From Litorisediminicola beolgyonensis (GTDB lineage: Bacteria; Pseudomonadota; Alphaproteobacteria; Rhodobacterales; Rhodobacteraceae): DNA of 64,000 nucleotides. The position numbers were made by a program, and so were the translations under genes. The notes under the pieces are model-generated. The model saw only the letters and a program-made list of their open reading frames with translations. It searched no databases and was not told where the DNA came from. Below, piece after piece: positions 16,037 to 23,727 of this stretch; position 1 is the first letter of the stretch; each line of letters opens with the position of its first letter. Location of the stretch: NCBI RefSeq assembly GCF_042679605.1, contig NZ_JBHTMU010000004.1, forward strand, positions 62,001 to 126,000, in the 5' to 3' direction.

Positions 16037-17770
16037 ATGACCCGACATCCACTGATCCTGGCCGCGGTCCTCGCGGTTCTTCCCGTCTCCGCCTTCGCCA
16101 ATGGCAATCACTTCGGTTTCTGCATCGGCGTCGGAAACAAGCATTCGAGCCCCGATTGCGCTGCCGGAGGCGGCGGTGGCACGACCACTACCGCAATCCC
16201 GAGCACCGTACCGACCGCGACCCAGCTTCCCGCGACCGGTCCGGGGCAGCCGACCACGCCCTCGCAGACCCAGACCGTCATCAAGGTCGACCCGCTGCCC
16301 CAGCAGGTCGTGACCGGAACATCTCCGGTCACCCCGTCCCAGCCCAGCCCGTCGATCACCGGACAGGGGATCGTGGTCACGCCGATCCAGACCCCCGTCC
16401 TGACCGGCGTCGGCCCGGTGCCTCTCCTACAGACGACGCCGACACCCTCCTTCACCGGAGGCCAACCGCAGCCGATCGTCCTGCAGCCCCTGCCCCAGCA
16501 GGTGCTCACCGGCACCGGACGTCCGCCGGTGCCCCAAGGCGTGCCCAATCCGCCCTTCACCGGAGGCCAGCCGCAGCAGATCAACGTGCAGCCCCAGCCC
16601 CAGCAGGTGCTCACCGGCACCGGACGACCGCCGGTGCCCCAAGGCGTGCCCAACCCGCCGCTCACCGGCACGCAGCCCCTGCCCGTCACGGTGACGCCGC
16701 AACCGCAGGCCGTGCTGACCGGCACGAGCCCGGTGATCCCGCCCCAGGGCACCCGCGGCCCGTCCTTCACCGGTCAGCAACTGCCGCCGATCGTCGTCGT
16801 GCCGAACCCGCCGACCACGGTCACCGGCTACGGCCCGGTCTCGGCCAGCGTGATCATTCCGCCGACACCGGAGCGCGTGCCGCAGGCGACGCCGCAGCTC
16901 GTGCCGACCCGCGTGCCCACGCCGACGCCCCAGGCCGTGCCGCAGCGCATCCCGCAGCTGATGCAGAGAGTTCCGCAGGCGGTTCCCCAGGCGATTCCGC
17001 AGGCGACGCCGACCCAAGTACCGCAGGCGATACCGACCGCGATCCCGCAGCGGGTGCCGCCTCTGGCAGCCGGACAGACGCCGCAGCGCGGTCCCGTCGC
17101 GGTTCCTCAACAGGTTCCGACAGCAATCCCGCAAGCGACGCCGCAACAGGTTCCGACCCCGATCCCGCAGCAGGTGCCGACGGCGACAGCGCAGCGGACA
17201 CCGGACCTCGCCCCCCAACGGGTCCCGACCGCCCAGCCCCAGCAGGTGCCGACCGCGATCCCACAAGGCACGCCCACGCAACAGCCGCAGCGCGTGCCGA
17301 CTGCCACGACGCAGACGGTGCCGCCCCGGGGCCCCGCCACGACCGTCGCCACCGGGCAGACGCGCCCCCATACCCCGGGAACAAGCGTCCCGCAGGTCCC
17401 GTCGACCCTCATCATGCTGCAGCGCCCGAAACCGCGCCCCGCGCGCCAGCTCGTGATCTCGACCTCGGGCGGAGCCAAGGTCGCCCACACTCCGACCCTG
17501 GCGAAGCCGCCGCTCGCGCCCGAGCACATCACCCGCACCCTGGGTCGGCAGGAGCAGCACGACGCCCCGAAATTCGCCGGACGCGACGGCCGCACCTGGC
17601 GGTGCCTCGCCAGCGGTCACGGCAAGCGCAGGACGTATGCCGACAGCGAGGCGGCCCAGGCCGGCGCCCTGCGCCATGTCGGGTCCGTAGACGTGCTTGG
17701 CCGCGACCTTCCCGCTTTGCACCCGAGACACGCGAACTGCATCATCTCGATCAAGCGGCGGAAAGATTGA
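16037..17770 (+). CDS. exported Pro/Thr/Gln-rich repeat protein, candidate TpsB partner
   Basis: A 577-residue protein of unknown family. Parts: signal peptide (1-21, ending AFA); a short Gly/Asn/Cys region (NHFGFCIGVGNKH, C29, C41); a Gly/Thr linker; five or more 35-residue repeats (about 86-268) with core VLTGTGRPPVPQGVPNPP; a low-complexity zone (277-430) of VPQ, IPQ and VPT units; and a basic C-terminal domain (about 510-577) with WRCLASGHG and HANCIISIK. No filamentous-haemagglutinin TPS domain or beta-helix repeats are seen, unlike known TpsA proteins. It starts five bases after the TpsB stop. It may be a surface stalk or adhesin, but function is unknown. Confidence 0.75.
   Translation: MTRHPLILAAVLAVLPVSAFANGNHFGFCIGVGNKHSSPDCAAGGGGGTTTTAIPSTVPTATQLPATGPGQPTTPSQTQTVIKVDPLPQQVVTGTSPVTPSQPSPSITGQGIVVTPIQTPVLTGVGPVPLLQTTPTPSFTGGQPQPIVLQPLPQQVLTGTGRPPVPQGVPNPPFTGGQPQQINVQPQPQQVLTGTGRPPVPQGVPNPPLTGTQPLPVTVTPQPQAVLTGTSPVIPPQGTRGPSFTGQQLPPIVVVPNPPTTVTGYGPVSASVIIPPTPERVPQATPQLVPTRVPTPTPQAVPQRIPQLMQRVPQAVPQAIPQATPTQVPQAIPTAIPQRVPPLAAGQTPQRGPVAVPQQVPTAIPQATPQQVPTPIPQQVPTATAQRTPDLAPQRVPTAQPQQVPTAIPQGTPTQQPQRVPTATTQTVPPRGPATTVATGQTRPHTPGTSVPQVPSTLIMLQRPKPRPARQLVISTSGGAKVAHTPTLAKPPLAPEHITRTLGRQEQHDAPKFAGRDGRTWRCLASGHGKRRTYADSEAAQAGALRHVGSVDVLGRDLPALHPRHANCIISIKRRKD
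16292..16840 (+). repeat. in-gene tandem repeat, period 105 bp (35 codons)
   Basis: Five or more degenerate units encode the VLTGTG.PP.PQ.....P..TG.QP pattern. Units starting near 16490 and 16595 are almost identical at the DNA level (the shared CAGCAGGTGCTCACCGG occurs at 16496 and 16601), pointing to recent duplication. Confidence 0.8.
16865..17326 (+). repeat. in-gene low-complexity VPQ/IPQ/VPT repeats
   Basis: Short Pro-Gln and Pro-Thr units recur every four to eight residues, encoded by variants of GTGCCGCAG and ATCCCGCAG. They predict an extended, polyproline-II-like stalk rather than a folded domain. Confidence 0.75.
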
Positions 17771-18353
17771 AGACGGGTGCGGCAGGCGATCGAGGGTCGC
17801 CTGCCGCGTCGCCGCCTCGCGTGCTCCGCAACCGAGCGACTTCCGATAGGGCGACGATCCGATTGACTGGCCACAAGGGGGGGCCGCACGCATCGGTCGC
17901 ACCTGCTGAGAATGTTGGGTCGTTTCTGACCGTTTCCGATCCAGCCCAAACCGAACGGCACTGCCCCCGGATCGACATCATCGTATCGGTGAGATCGGCC
18001 TCCCTCGTCCTGATACCGTCTCCATGATGCGCACCTGCGCGCAGGTTCGAGCACCAAGTACCCCCTGCCTTCGACGTCTTCCATGCGTCAGCCCGCAGCG
18101 AGCGGTGCCCGCCACCTCACGGTCGTTCCCGTCTGCAGAGTGACGCGCATCCCACCCAAGACAGATGCTCACCCGAGCGGGCCTCGATCCGGAGTACTGA
18201 ACAAGCCAATCCCTCCCGCGCGGTCACATGACGGCGAGGCGCACGCGCGTCTGACTTGTCCTGTGACCGAACCGGCCCACCATCCCAAGCGCCGAAATTG
18301 CGTCGCGGGACCAACCTGCGGCCCCTCTGTCGAAGCTCAGAAAGGGATGGAAG
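17771..18353. other. 583-base intergenic region
   Basis: No credible gene was found: short open frames on both strands lack signals or family features. A perfect 14-bp palindrome ACCTGCGCGCAGGT lies at 18033-18046. The last 20 bases carry the ribosome site (AAGGGATGG) of the dienelactone hydrolase gene. Promoters for that gene must lie here. Confidence 0.4.
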
Positions 18354-19091
18354 ATGAAAACACTCTCACTCGCTCTCACAGCCGCGGTGGTCGCCGCACC
18401 CGCCCTCGCGGAAGATGTGTCCTATACCGTGGATGGCGAAGCGTTCACCGGCTATTGGGCCGAGGCGGAAAACCCCAAGGGCCTCGTGCTGATCGTGCAG
18501 GACTGGGACGGCATGACCGATTACGAGCGCCAGCGCGCCGACATGCTGGCCGAGATGGGCTACAACGCCTTCGCGCTCGACATGTTCGGTGACGAGACGC
18601 CGACCGAGACCGTCGATCACCGCCGTGCCGCGACCGGCGCGCTCTACGAGGATCGCGAGCGGATGCGGGCGCTGATCCAGGCCGGGATCGAGCAGGCGAC
18701 CTCGCTCAGCGACATCGACCGGATGGTGGTCATGGGTTACTGCTTCGGCGGCGCCGTGACGCTCGAGATGGCCCGGAGCGACATGGCGGACATGGCGCAG
18801 GGCTACGCCACCTTCCACGGCGGACTCTCGACCCCGGAGGGCCAGTCCTGGGACGGCGACGAGCCGCCGGTCCTCGTCATGCACGGGGGCGCGGATACGT
18901 CGATCACGATGAGCGATGTCGCGACCCTGGCCGAGGAGATGGAGGCCTCCGGCAATACCTACACGATCGAGGTCTACTCGAACGCCCCGCACGCCTTCAC
19001 GGTCTTCGACTCCGATCGCTACCAGGAACGCGCCGACACCGCGAGCTGGGAGGCGTTCTCGACTTTCCTCGAAGAGCGCTTCGACGGCTGA
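18354..19091 (+). CDS. exported dienelactone hydrolase family protein
   Basis: A 245-residue alpha/beta hydrolase. The triad is visible: nucleophile Cys130 in GYCFGG, Asp181 in HGGADTS and His213 in APHAF, the Cys-Asp-His set of dienelactone hydrolase. Unlike the classical cytosolic enzyme it has a signal peptide (1-19, ending ALA), so it probably works in the periplasm on an unknown ester or lactone. No aromatic-degradation genes are adjacent, so a role in chlorocatechol catabolism is not supported. It appears to be a single-gene unit followed by a hairpin. Confidence 0.85.
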   Translation: MKTLSLALTAAVVAAPALAEDVSYTVDGEAFTGYWAEAENPKGLVLIVQDWDGMTDYERQRADMLAEMGYNAFALDMFGDETPTETVDHRRAATGALYEDRERMRALIQAGIEQATSLSDIDRMVVMGYCFGGAVTLEMARSDMADMAQGYATFHGGLSTPEGQSWDGDEPPVLVMHGGADTSITMSDVATLAEEMEASGNTYTIEVYSNAPHAFTVFDSDRYQERADTASWEAFSTFLEERFDG

Positions 19092-19109
19092 TCGGCTGAA
19101 GTGAGAGAC

Positions 19110-19136
19110 GCGCCGCGGCCAGCCGGGTCGCGGCGC
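19110..19136 (+). terminator. hairpin after the dienelactone hydrolase gene
   Basis: An 8-bp stem (GCGCCGCG / CGCGGCGC) with an 11-base loop begins 18 bases after the stop codon. No T-run follows, so its action as a terminator is only probable. Confidence 0.45.
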
Positions 19137-19270
19137 ATCCTATATCACGGAGCGACACACGTCTCGGGTGAGCTCCCCAATCGCCACACACGCAACACCG
19201 CCGAGCCGTTGTATCGAGACGCACGACGATCCGCCTGACGACGCCCTATTGGCTCTATTTGCAGATATCC

Positions 19271-19310
19271 GGGTCACATTTTTGACCCAATCTCACCATG
19301 AAAAAGGTGA
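19271..19310. other. paired inverted repeats upstream of the acyltransferase gene
   Basis: GGGTCA-N6-TGACCC (19271-19288) is followed four bases later by TCACC-N8-GGTGA (19293-19310). They lie 65-104 bases before the acyltransferase start, in an AT-richer leader. They could be operators or RNA hairpins in the 5' untranslated region. Confidence 0.4.
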
Positions 19311-19374
19311 CAAACACGCCCCTAGCACCGATGATGGCCGGGTTTCGTGCCGATTGTCCTGGTTAGGGTTGCTG

Positions 19375-20328
19375 ATGAAATTCATTCCAGAATTGGAGGG
19401 CTTGCGCGGCCTTGCCGTCGCCCTCGTCGTGATACTGCACACCACGCCTTGGCTGCCCAATGCCGGGCTTGTCGGCGTGGAACTGTTCTTCGCTCTCAGC
19501 GGCTACCTCACGGCGCGCATCGCTCTCGAGCAGGAACTGAGCTGGACCGATTTCATGGCCCGCAGGCTGCGCCGCATCTGGCCGCTGCTGCTTGTCGTCT
19601 GCCTCGTGTGCTTCGCCGCCTTCTCGACCTTCGAGCGGCCCTATTGGGAAGCGGTCGGCGCAGCGGTCTTCCTTGAAGGCCCGCGTTTCGCAACCGGAGC
19701 GATCACCTATATCAGCCACACCTGGACGCTGACGGTCGAAATCCTCTGCTACGCCATCATCGGATTGCTCGCGCTCGGACGCGACAGGCTCCAGTTCGCC
19801 ATCGGCGCGCTCGTTTGCGCCGTGTTCAGCGTCGTGCTCTGGAGCATGCTCGATACCTCCGGCATGCATAAAGCGGCATATGGCCTGCCCATCTCCCGGG
19901 CATCGACGATTTTCCTCGGAGCCATCCTCGCCTGCTTGCCGCCGCTGAAACGCTCGGTGGCGCAGTGGGCGGCACCGGCCGCCTTGATGATCCTGGGGTT
20001 CATCGCGATTGGCACGACCGCGATACCGGTGGCGGTCGTCGGACTGCTTGCGATGGTTGCCGTCGCAGGGCTCGTCGCCGCACCGATGGCGCTGATGCGC
20101 GCGCCGGGCCTGACGGCCCTTGGGCGGATCTCGTTCGGGGTCTATCTCTGGCATTTCCCCATCGCGATGATCCTGGTGGACGCGCCAGCCGTGGCGTCCT
20201 TCACCATCACCTCGCTCGTCTCGATCCTGCTGGCGCGGCTGACCTACCAGACGATCGAGATGCCGTTCCGGTCGCCCCGGAGCGACCGGGCCGGTTTGCG
20301 CAGATCGGCGGAGTTCAACGTCGGCTAG
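19375..20328 (+). CDS. acyltransferase-3 (OafA/YrhL type) membrane protein
   Basis: A 317-residue integral membrane acyltransferase. The N-terminus has the family signature PELEGLRGLAV followed by HTTPWLPNAG and LFFALSGYL. About nine or ten hydrophobic segments follow, with the charged RRLRRIWPLL turn. Such enzymes add acetyl or other acyl groups to sugars of surface polysaccharides or antibiotics from the cytoplasmic side. No glycosyltransferases are adjacent. The ATG at 19375 places the signature at the N-terminus as usual; the longer open frame upstream has no hydrophobic start. Its stop overlaps that of the convergent HAD gene by four bases. Confidence 0.85.
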   Translation: MKFIPELEGLRGLAVALVVILHTTPWLPNAGLVGVELFFALSGYLTARIALEQELSWTDFMARRLRRIWPLLLVVCLVCFAAFSTFERPYWEAVGAAVFLEGPRFATGAITYISHTWTLTVEILCYAIIGLLALGRDRLQFAIGALVCAVFSVVLWSMLDTSGMHKAAYGLPISRASTIFLGAILACLPPLKRSVAQWAAPAALMILGFIAIGTTAIPVAVVGLLAMVAVAGLVAAPMALMRAPGLTALGRISFGVYLWHFPIAMILVDAPAVASFTITSLVSILLARLTYQTIEMPFRSPRSDRAGLRRSAEFNVG

Positions 20329-21221
20329 GGAGAGCCCATGACGTAGTCGGGGCGGATGCCGGTCGCGTCGGTATCCAGGTCGAGATCGCGACCGGAGGGA
20401 AAGCCGTGATCGGTGACGAGGGCTGCGGCAATCCCGGCGACGCGCGCGCCGAGGATATCGGTGTGCAGGCTGTCGCCCACCATCACGATCCGCTCGCGCG
20501 GCACGTCCGGCACCCGCGCGAAGGCGAGATCGAAGATATTGGCGAAGGGCTTGCCGTAGAACTCGGGCGCAACGCCTGTCCTGTCCGCGAGGCGATGCGC
20601 ATACGAGCCGGGCTCGACCGAGAAGCCCTCGGCGCGCGGCGCGACGATATCGGGATTGCCGACCAGGACCGGGCGTGGCCGCTCGAGGAGAGCGGCCTCC
20701 AGAAGGCTCTGCCGTTCCTCGGTCCAGGTGGCGCTGCCGATCATCAGGACCGCGTCGACCGTGTCGTAATCCTCAGGGTCGTCGCGCAGGCGACGGTGGT
20801 CCAGCGCGTCGAACTCGGCCGCGTCCACGCCGTCGCTGACCATCAGTCCCCAGCGGCGGCCCGCGCCGTCTCCGACCGCGACGGCCAGGGCCTTGCGGCT
20901 CGTGACCACGTCCTCGGGCGCGAACTTGAAGCCGAGACGCGCGTATTTCTCCATCAGCCGGTCATGCGGAAACCCGGCGGCGTTCGACACCACCAGCACC
21001 CGTTTCCCTGCGTCCTGAAGCGCCGCGATGCGCTCGGGCGCGCCCGGGATCGCGTCTTCGCCGACATTCAGGACCCCGAACGCATCGAGAAAGAAGGCGT
21101 CGAAGCGCGGCGCGAGATCTGCGAGCGACGCCACTCTCTCCGGAGCAGCGACAGGGCTCGGCGCGTCGGGAAGGCGGGCGCGTGCGGCCTCGTAGGCCGC
21201 AAGCGCCGCGTCCGAGGTCAT
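20325..21221 (-). CDS. HAD-type hydrolase, TIGR01459 group, in the phn operon
   Basis: A 298-residue haloacid-dehalogenase superfamily protein of the NagD-like class. Motif I is FFLDAFGVL with nucleophilic Asp, motif II is VVSNAAGFP, and the C-terminal motif is MVGDSLHTDILGA. Expected activity is phosphate-ester hydrolysis, substrate unknown. The second acidic residue of the classical DxD is replaced (DAF), as is usual in the TIGR01459 group. The gene starts five bases after phnE and is thus last in the phnDCEE transcript. This placement suggests it acts on a phosphorylated or phosphonate-derived compound brought in by the transporter. Confidence 0.8.
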   Translation of the reverse strand: MTSDAALAAYEAARARLPDAPSPVAAPERVASLADLAPRFDAFFLDAFGVLNVGEDAIPGAPERIAALQDAGKRVLVVSNAAGFPHDRLMEKYARLGFKFAPEDVVTSRKALAVAVGDGAGRRWGLMVSDGVDAAEFDALDHRRLRDDPEDYDTVDAVLMIGSATWTEERQSLLEAALLERPRPVLVGNPDIVAPRAEGFSVEPGSYAHRLADRTGVAPEFYGKPFANIFDLAFARVPDVPRERIVMVGDSLHTDILGARVAGIAAALVTDHGFPSGRDLDLDTDATGIRPDYVMGSP

Positions 21222-21226
21222 GGAGG

Positions 21227-22042
21227 TCAAATGATCGCCTCCCGGACCTTGGCCGAGACCCATTCGCTGAGCACAACGGCGGCGAGGATCACCAAGAGGA
21301 TCAGGCTCACCTGCGGCCAGGCGAGGACGTTGAGCGAGGATTGCAGCTGCAGCCCGATGCCCCCGGCCCCGACGAGGCCCAGCACCGTCGACTCGCGGAT
21401 GTTGATGTCCCAGCGGAAGACCGCGATGCCGGCGAAGGCAGGCAGGATTTGCGGCACGATCCCGTAGGCCATGACCTGCCAGCGGCTCGCGCCGGTGGCG
21501 GTGATGGCCTCGACCTGCACGCGGTCGATCTCTTCGATGGCCTCGTAGAGCAGTTTGGCGCAGAAGCCGATCGACCGGATGGCGATGGCGACGACGCCCG
21601 CGAAGACCCCCGGCCCGATGATCGCGATCAAGAGGAGCGCCCAGATCAGCGAGTTGATCGAGCGTGTCGAGACGATGATCAGAAGCGCGATTGGCCGCAC
21701 GAAGAGCCGCGAGGGCGTGGTGTTGTTGGCGGCGAGAAACGCCACCGGCACCGCCAGCAGGAGCGAGATGAGCGTGCCGAGCGTCGCGATGTTGAGCGTG
21801 TCCCAGATCGGACGGCCGAGCTGCGCGATATACTCCCAGCGCGGCGGGGTGGCGCGGCTCCAGATGTCGCCCGCGATCCGCGGCGCGTCCCTGACGAAGA
21901 ACCAGGTCGTCGCCGCCGAGATCTGCTGCCAGCAATAGAGAAACACCGCGAGCCCGATCAGCCAGCCGAACCAGCGCACCAGGCTCTGCCCGGTGGTGCG
22001 ACGGCGCCAGGTGGTGACGCCCCCCTGTTCCGAGACCGGCAT
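21227..22042 (-). CDS. phnE: phosphonate ABC transporter permease PhnE, second copy
   Basis: A 271-residue inner-membrane permease with about six hydrophobic segments. The binding-protein-dependent transport signature is visible: EAITATGASRWQVMAYGIVPQ and, nearer the end, RESTVLGLVGAGGIG. It should pair with the neighbouring permease as a heterodimer under PhnC. Its start overlaps the stop of the first phnE by one base (TAATG), so synthesis is coupled. Substrate class is phosphonate, phosphite or phosphate-like; the C-P lyase genes that would define phosphonate use are not in the window. Confidence 0.9.
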   Translation of the reverse strand: MPVSEQGGVTTWRRRTTGQSLVRWFGWLIGLAVFLYCWQQISAATTWFFVRDAPRIAGDIWSRATPPRWEYIAQLGRPIWDTLNIATLGTLISLLLAVPVAFLAANNTTPSRLFVRPIALLIIVSTRSINSLIWALLLIAIIGPGVFAGVVAIAIRSIGFCAKLLYEAIEEIDRVQVEAITATGASRWQVMAYGIVPQILPAFAGIAVFRWDINIRESTVLGLVGAGGIGLQLQSSLNVLAWPQVSLILLVILAAVVLSEWVSAKVREAII

Positions 22043-22860
22043 TACTGCACCCTCGCCCGGATCACGCCCGAGAGATATTCGAGCGCCATCACGATGCCGA
22101 TGATCAGGATCAGGATGGCGGCGGCGGTGTCATACTCGTAGCGGTCGAAGGCGGTGTTGAGGGTCGCGCCGATGCCACCCGCGCCGACGAGCCCGAGGAT
22201 CGCGCTTTCGCGGAAGTTGATGTCGATGCGGTACATCGACAGGCCCACGAGACGCGGCATCACCTGCGGCTGGACGCCGTAATTGATCCACTGCATCCAG
22301 CGCGCGCCCGAGGCGCGGATCGCCTCGGCCTGCACCCGGTCCATCGACTCGATGTCCTCGGCCAGGAGCTTCGACAGGAAGCCGATGGTCGCGAAGGAGA
22401 GCGTCAGGAAGCCCGCGAGCGGTCCGAAGCCGAAGATCGCCACCAGGAGGATCGCCACGATGATCTCCTGCAGCGCGCGGCTGATCGCGACGATGGCGCG
22501 GCAGATCACGTAGACCGGCAGCGGCGCGATGTTGCGCGCGGCGCCAAGGCCGATGGGGATCGAGATCAGGATGCCCACGACCGAGGCCGCGACGGTCATC
22601 ACGATGCTCTCGATCAGCCCGGCCCAGATGTCGCCCCAGCGCGAGACGAAATCGGGACGCGTGAAGGACAGGATGAATTCCCAGCCGCGGTCGAGCCCCT
22701 CGTAGACCCGGCCCCAGTCGACCTCGATGGTCAGGACAGCGGCGATCATGTAGGCGACGAAGAGCGCCAGGAGCCCCCAGCGCAGCGCCGGATTGCTGAC
22801 CAGCGGCGGCTTGCGCCAGCGGCGCCCGAGCATGTCGTCGAGCTCGCGATGGGTGGTCAT
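22042..22860 (-). CDS. phnE: phosphonate ABC transporter permease PhnE, first copy
   Basis: A 272-residue permease homologous to the adjacent one. Signature residues: EAIRASGARWMQWINYGVQPQ and RESAILGLVGAGGIGATL. One hydrophobic segment near 28-46 precedes a periplasmic stretch and a group of further helices. Its ATG overlaps the phnC stop by four bases. Two separate phnE genes in tandem are common in alphaproteobacterial phnCDE operons, and the pair presumably forms a heterodimeric channel. Confidence 0.9.
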   Translation of the reverse strand: MTTHRELDDMLGRRWRKPPLVSNPALRWGLLALFVAYMIAAVLTIEVDWGRVYEGLDRGWEFILSFTRPDFVSRWGDIWAGLIESIVMTVAASVVGILISIPIGLGAARNIAPLPVYVICRAIVAISRALQEIIVAILLVAIFGFGPLAGFLTLSFATIGFLSKLLAEDIESMDRVQAEAIRASGARWMQWINYGVQPQVMPRLVGLSMYRIDINFRESAILGLVGAGGIGATLNTAFDRYEYDTAAAILILIIGIVMALEYLSGVIRARVQ

Positions 22861-23660
22861 TCCGCGGCCTCCCCCTCGCTCTCGGCCTCGTCCTCGTCGA
22901 CCTTCTCGATGGTGGCCTCCCAATCCTCCTCGCCGTAGATCTCGGTCAGCTTGTCGGGCGTCAGCCCGTCGGGCGGCCCGTCGAAGACGATCTCGCCGAA
23001 GCGCAGGCCGACGACGCGCGGCACGAAGCGCTGCGCCAGCGCCACGTCATGGATGTTGATGATCGCGGCCAGCCCGCGCTCGCGGCAGAGCTCGGTGATG
23101 AGCCGCATGATCTGGCGGCTGGTCTTGGGATCGAGCGAGGCGGTCGGCTCGTCGACCAGAAGAAGCTTCGGGTCCTGGATGAGCGCGCGGCAGATGCCGA
23201 CGCGCTGCCGCTGACCGCCCGAAAGCTCGTCGGCGCGCTTGTCGGCCATGTGCAGAAGCCCGACGCGATCCAGAAGGCGGAAGGCCTCGTCCACGTCTTT
23301 CTGCGGGTAGCGGCGCAGGAAGCTGCGCCAGAAGCCCACATAGCCGAGCCGTCCCGACAGGACGTTCTCCATCACCGTCAGCCGCTCGACCAGAGCGTAT
23401 TCCTGGAAGATCATCCCCATCTCGCGCCGCGCCCGCCTGAGCGCGCCCGCGCCGAGCCCGGTCAGCTCGGTCTCGTCCAGCCAGACCTCGCCCTCGGTCG
23501 GCTCCACGAGCCGGTTGATGCAGCGGATCAACGTGGACTTGCCCGCCCCCGAGGGTCCGATCAGCGCCAGAACCTGGCCGCTCGGCACTTCGAGGTCGAC
23601 CGCTTTGAGCGCGGTATCCCCGGTCTTGTAGGTTTTCGTAAGTGTCTTGAGCCGCAGCAT
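22857..23660 (-). CDS. phnC: phosphonate ABC transporter ATP-binding protein PhnC
   Basis: A 267-residue ATPase that powers the PhnE permeases. Walker A GPSGAGKST, ABC signature LSGGQRQRVG, Walker B LLLVDEPTAS and the switch histidine in INIHDVALA are all present. The C-terminus is an acidic tail (EKVDEDEAESEGEAAE) longer than in E. coli PhnC. The ribosome site region (GGGACGGGAC just before ATG) is also an arm of the RNA hairpin between phnD and phnC, so its translation may be controlled by structure. Confidence 0.92.
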   Translation of the reverse strand: MLRLKTLTKTYKTGDTALKAVDLEVPSGQVLALIGPSGAGKSTLIRCINRLVEPTEGEVWLDETELTGLGAGALRRARREMGMIFQEYALVERLTVMENVLSGRLGYVGFWRSFLRRYPQKDVDEAFRLLDRVGLLHMADKRADELSGGQRQRVGICRALIQDPKLLLVDEPTASLDPKTSRQIMRLITELCRERGLAAIINIHDVALAQRFVPRVVGLRFGEIVFDGPPDGLTPDKLTEIYGEEDWEATIEKVDEDEAESEGEAAE

Positions 23661-23663
23661 GTC

Positions 23664-23711
23664 CCGTCCCGGTCTTGTCGTTGGGACGGCCCCCGGTACC
23701 GGGGACCGTCC
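23664..23711 (-). promoter_or_regulatory. three-arm RNA structure between phnD and phnC
   Basis: On the minus strand GGACGG (23711-23706) can pair with CCGTCC (23689-23684) around the palindrome CCCCGGTACCGGGG, forming a long hairpin. The same CCGTCCC (23689-23683) can instead pair perfectly with GGGACGG (23670-23664), which covers the phnC ribosome site. The two folds exclude each other. A role in attenuating or coupling expression after the abundant binding protein is inferred. Confidence 0.55.
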
Positions 23712-23727
23712 GAAAGCCCATTGCCGC

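Noticed and set aside
16108..16770. 220-codon Gly/Cys/Trp/Val-rich frame on the minus strand
   Set aside because: It is the complement of the Pro/Thr repeat coding region; the repeats explain its odd composition.
16292..16840. Regularly spaced 105-bp repeats resembling a CRISPR array
   Set aside because: The units are longer than CRISPR repeat-spacer units, keep one reading frame, vary as codons do and lack unique spacers. They are coding repeats.
17771..18353. Short open frames in the gap as genes
   Set aside because: They lack ribosome sites, signals and plausible protein composition; most extend into shadows of neighbouring genes.
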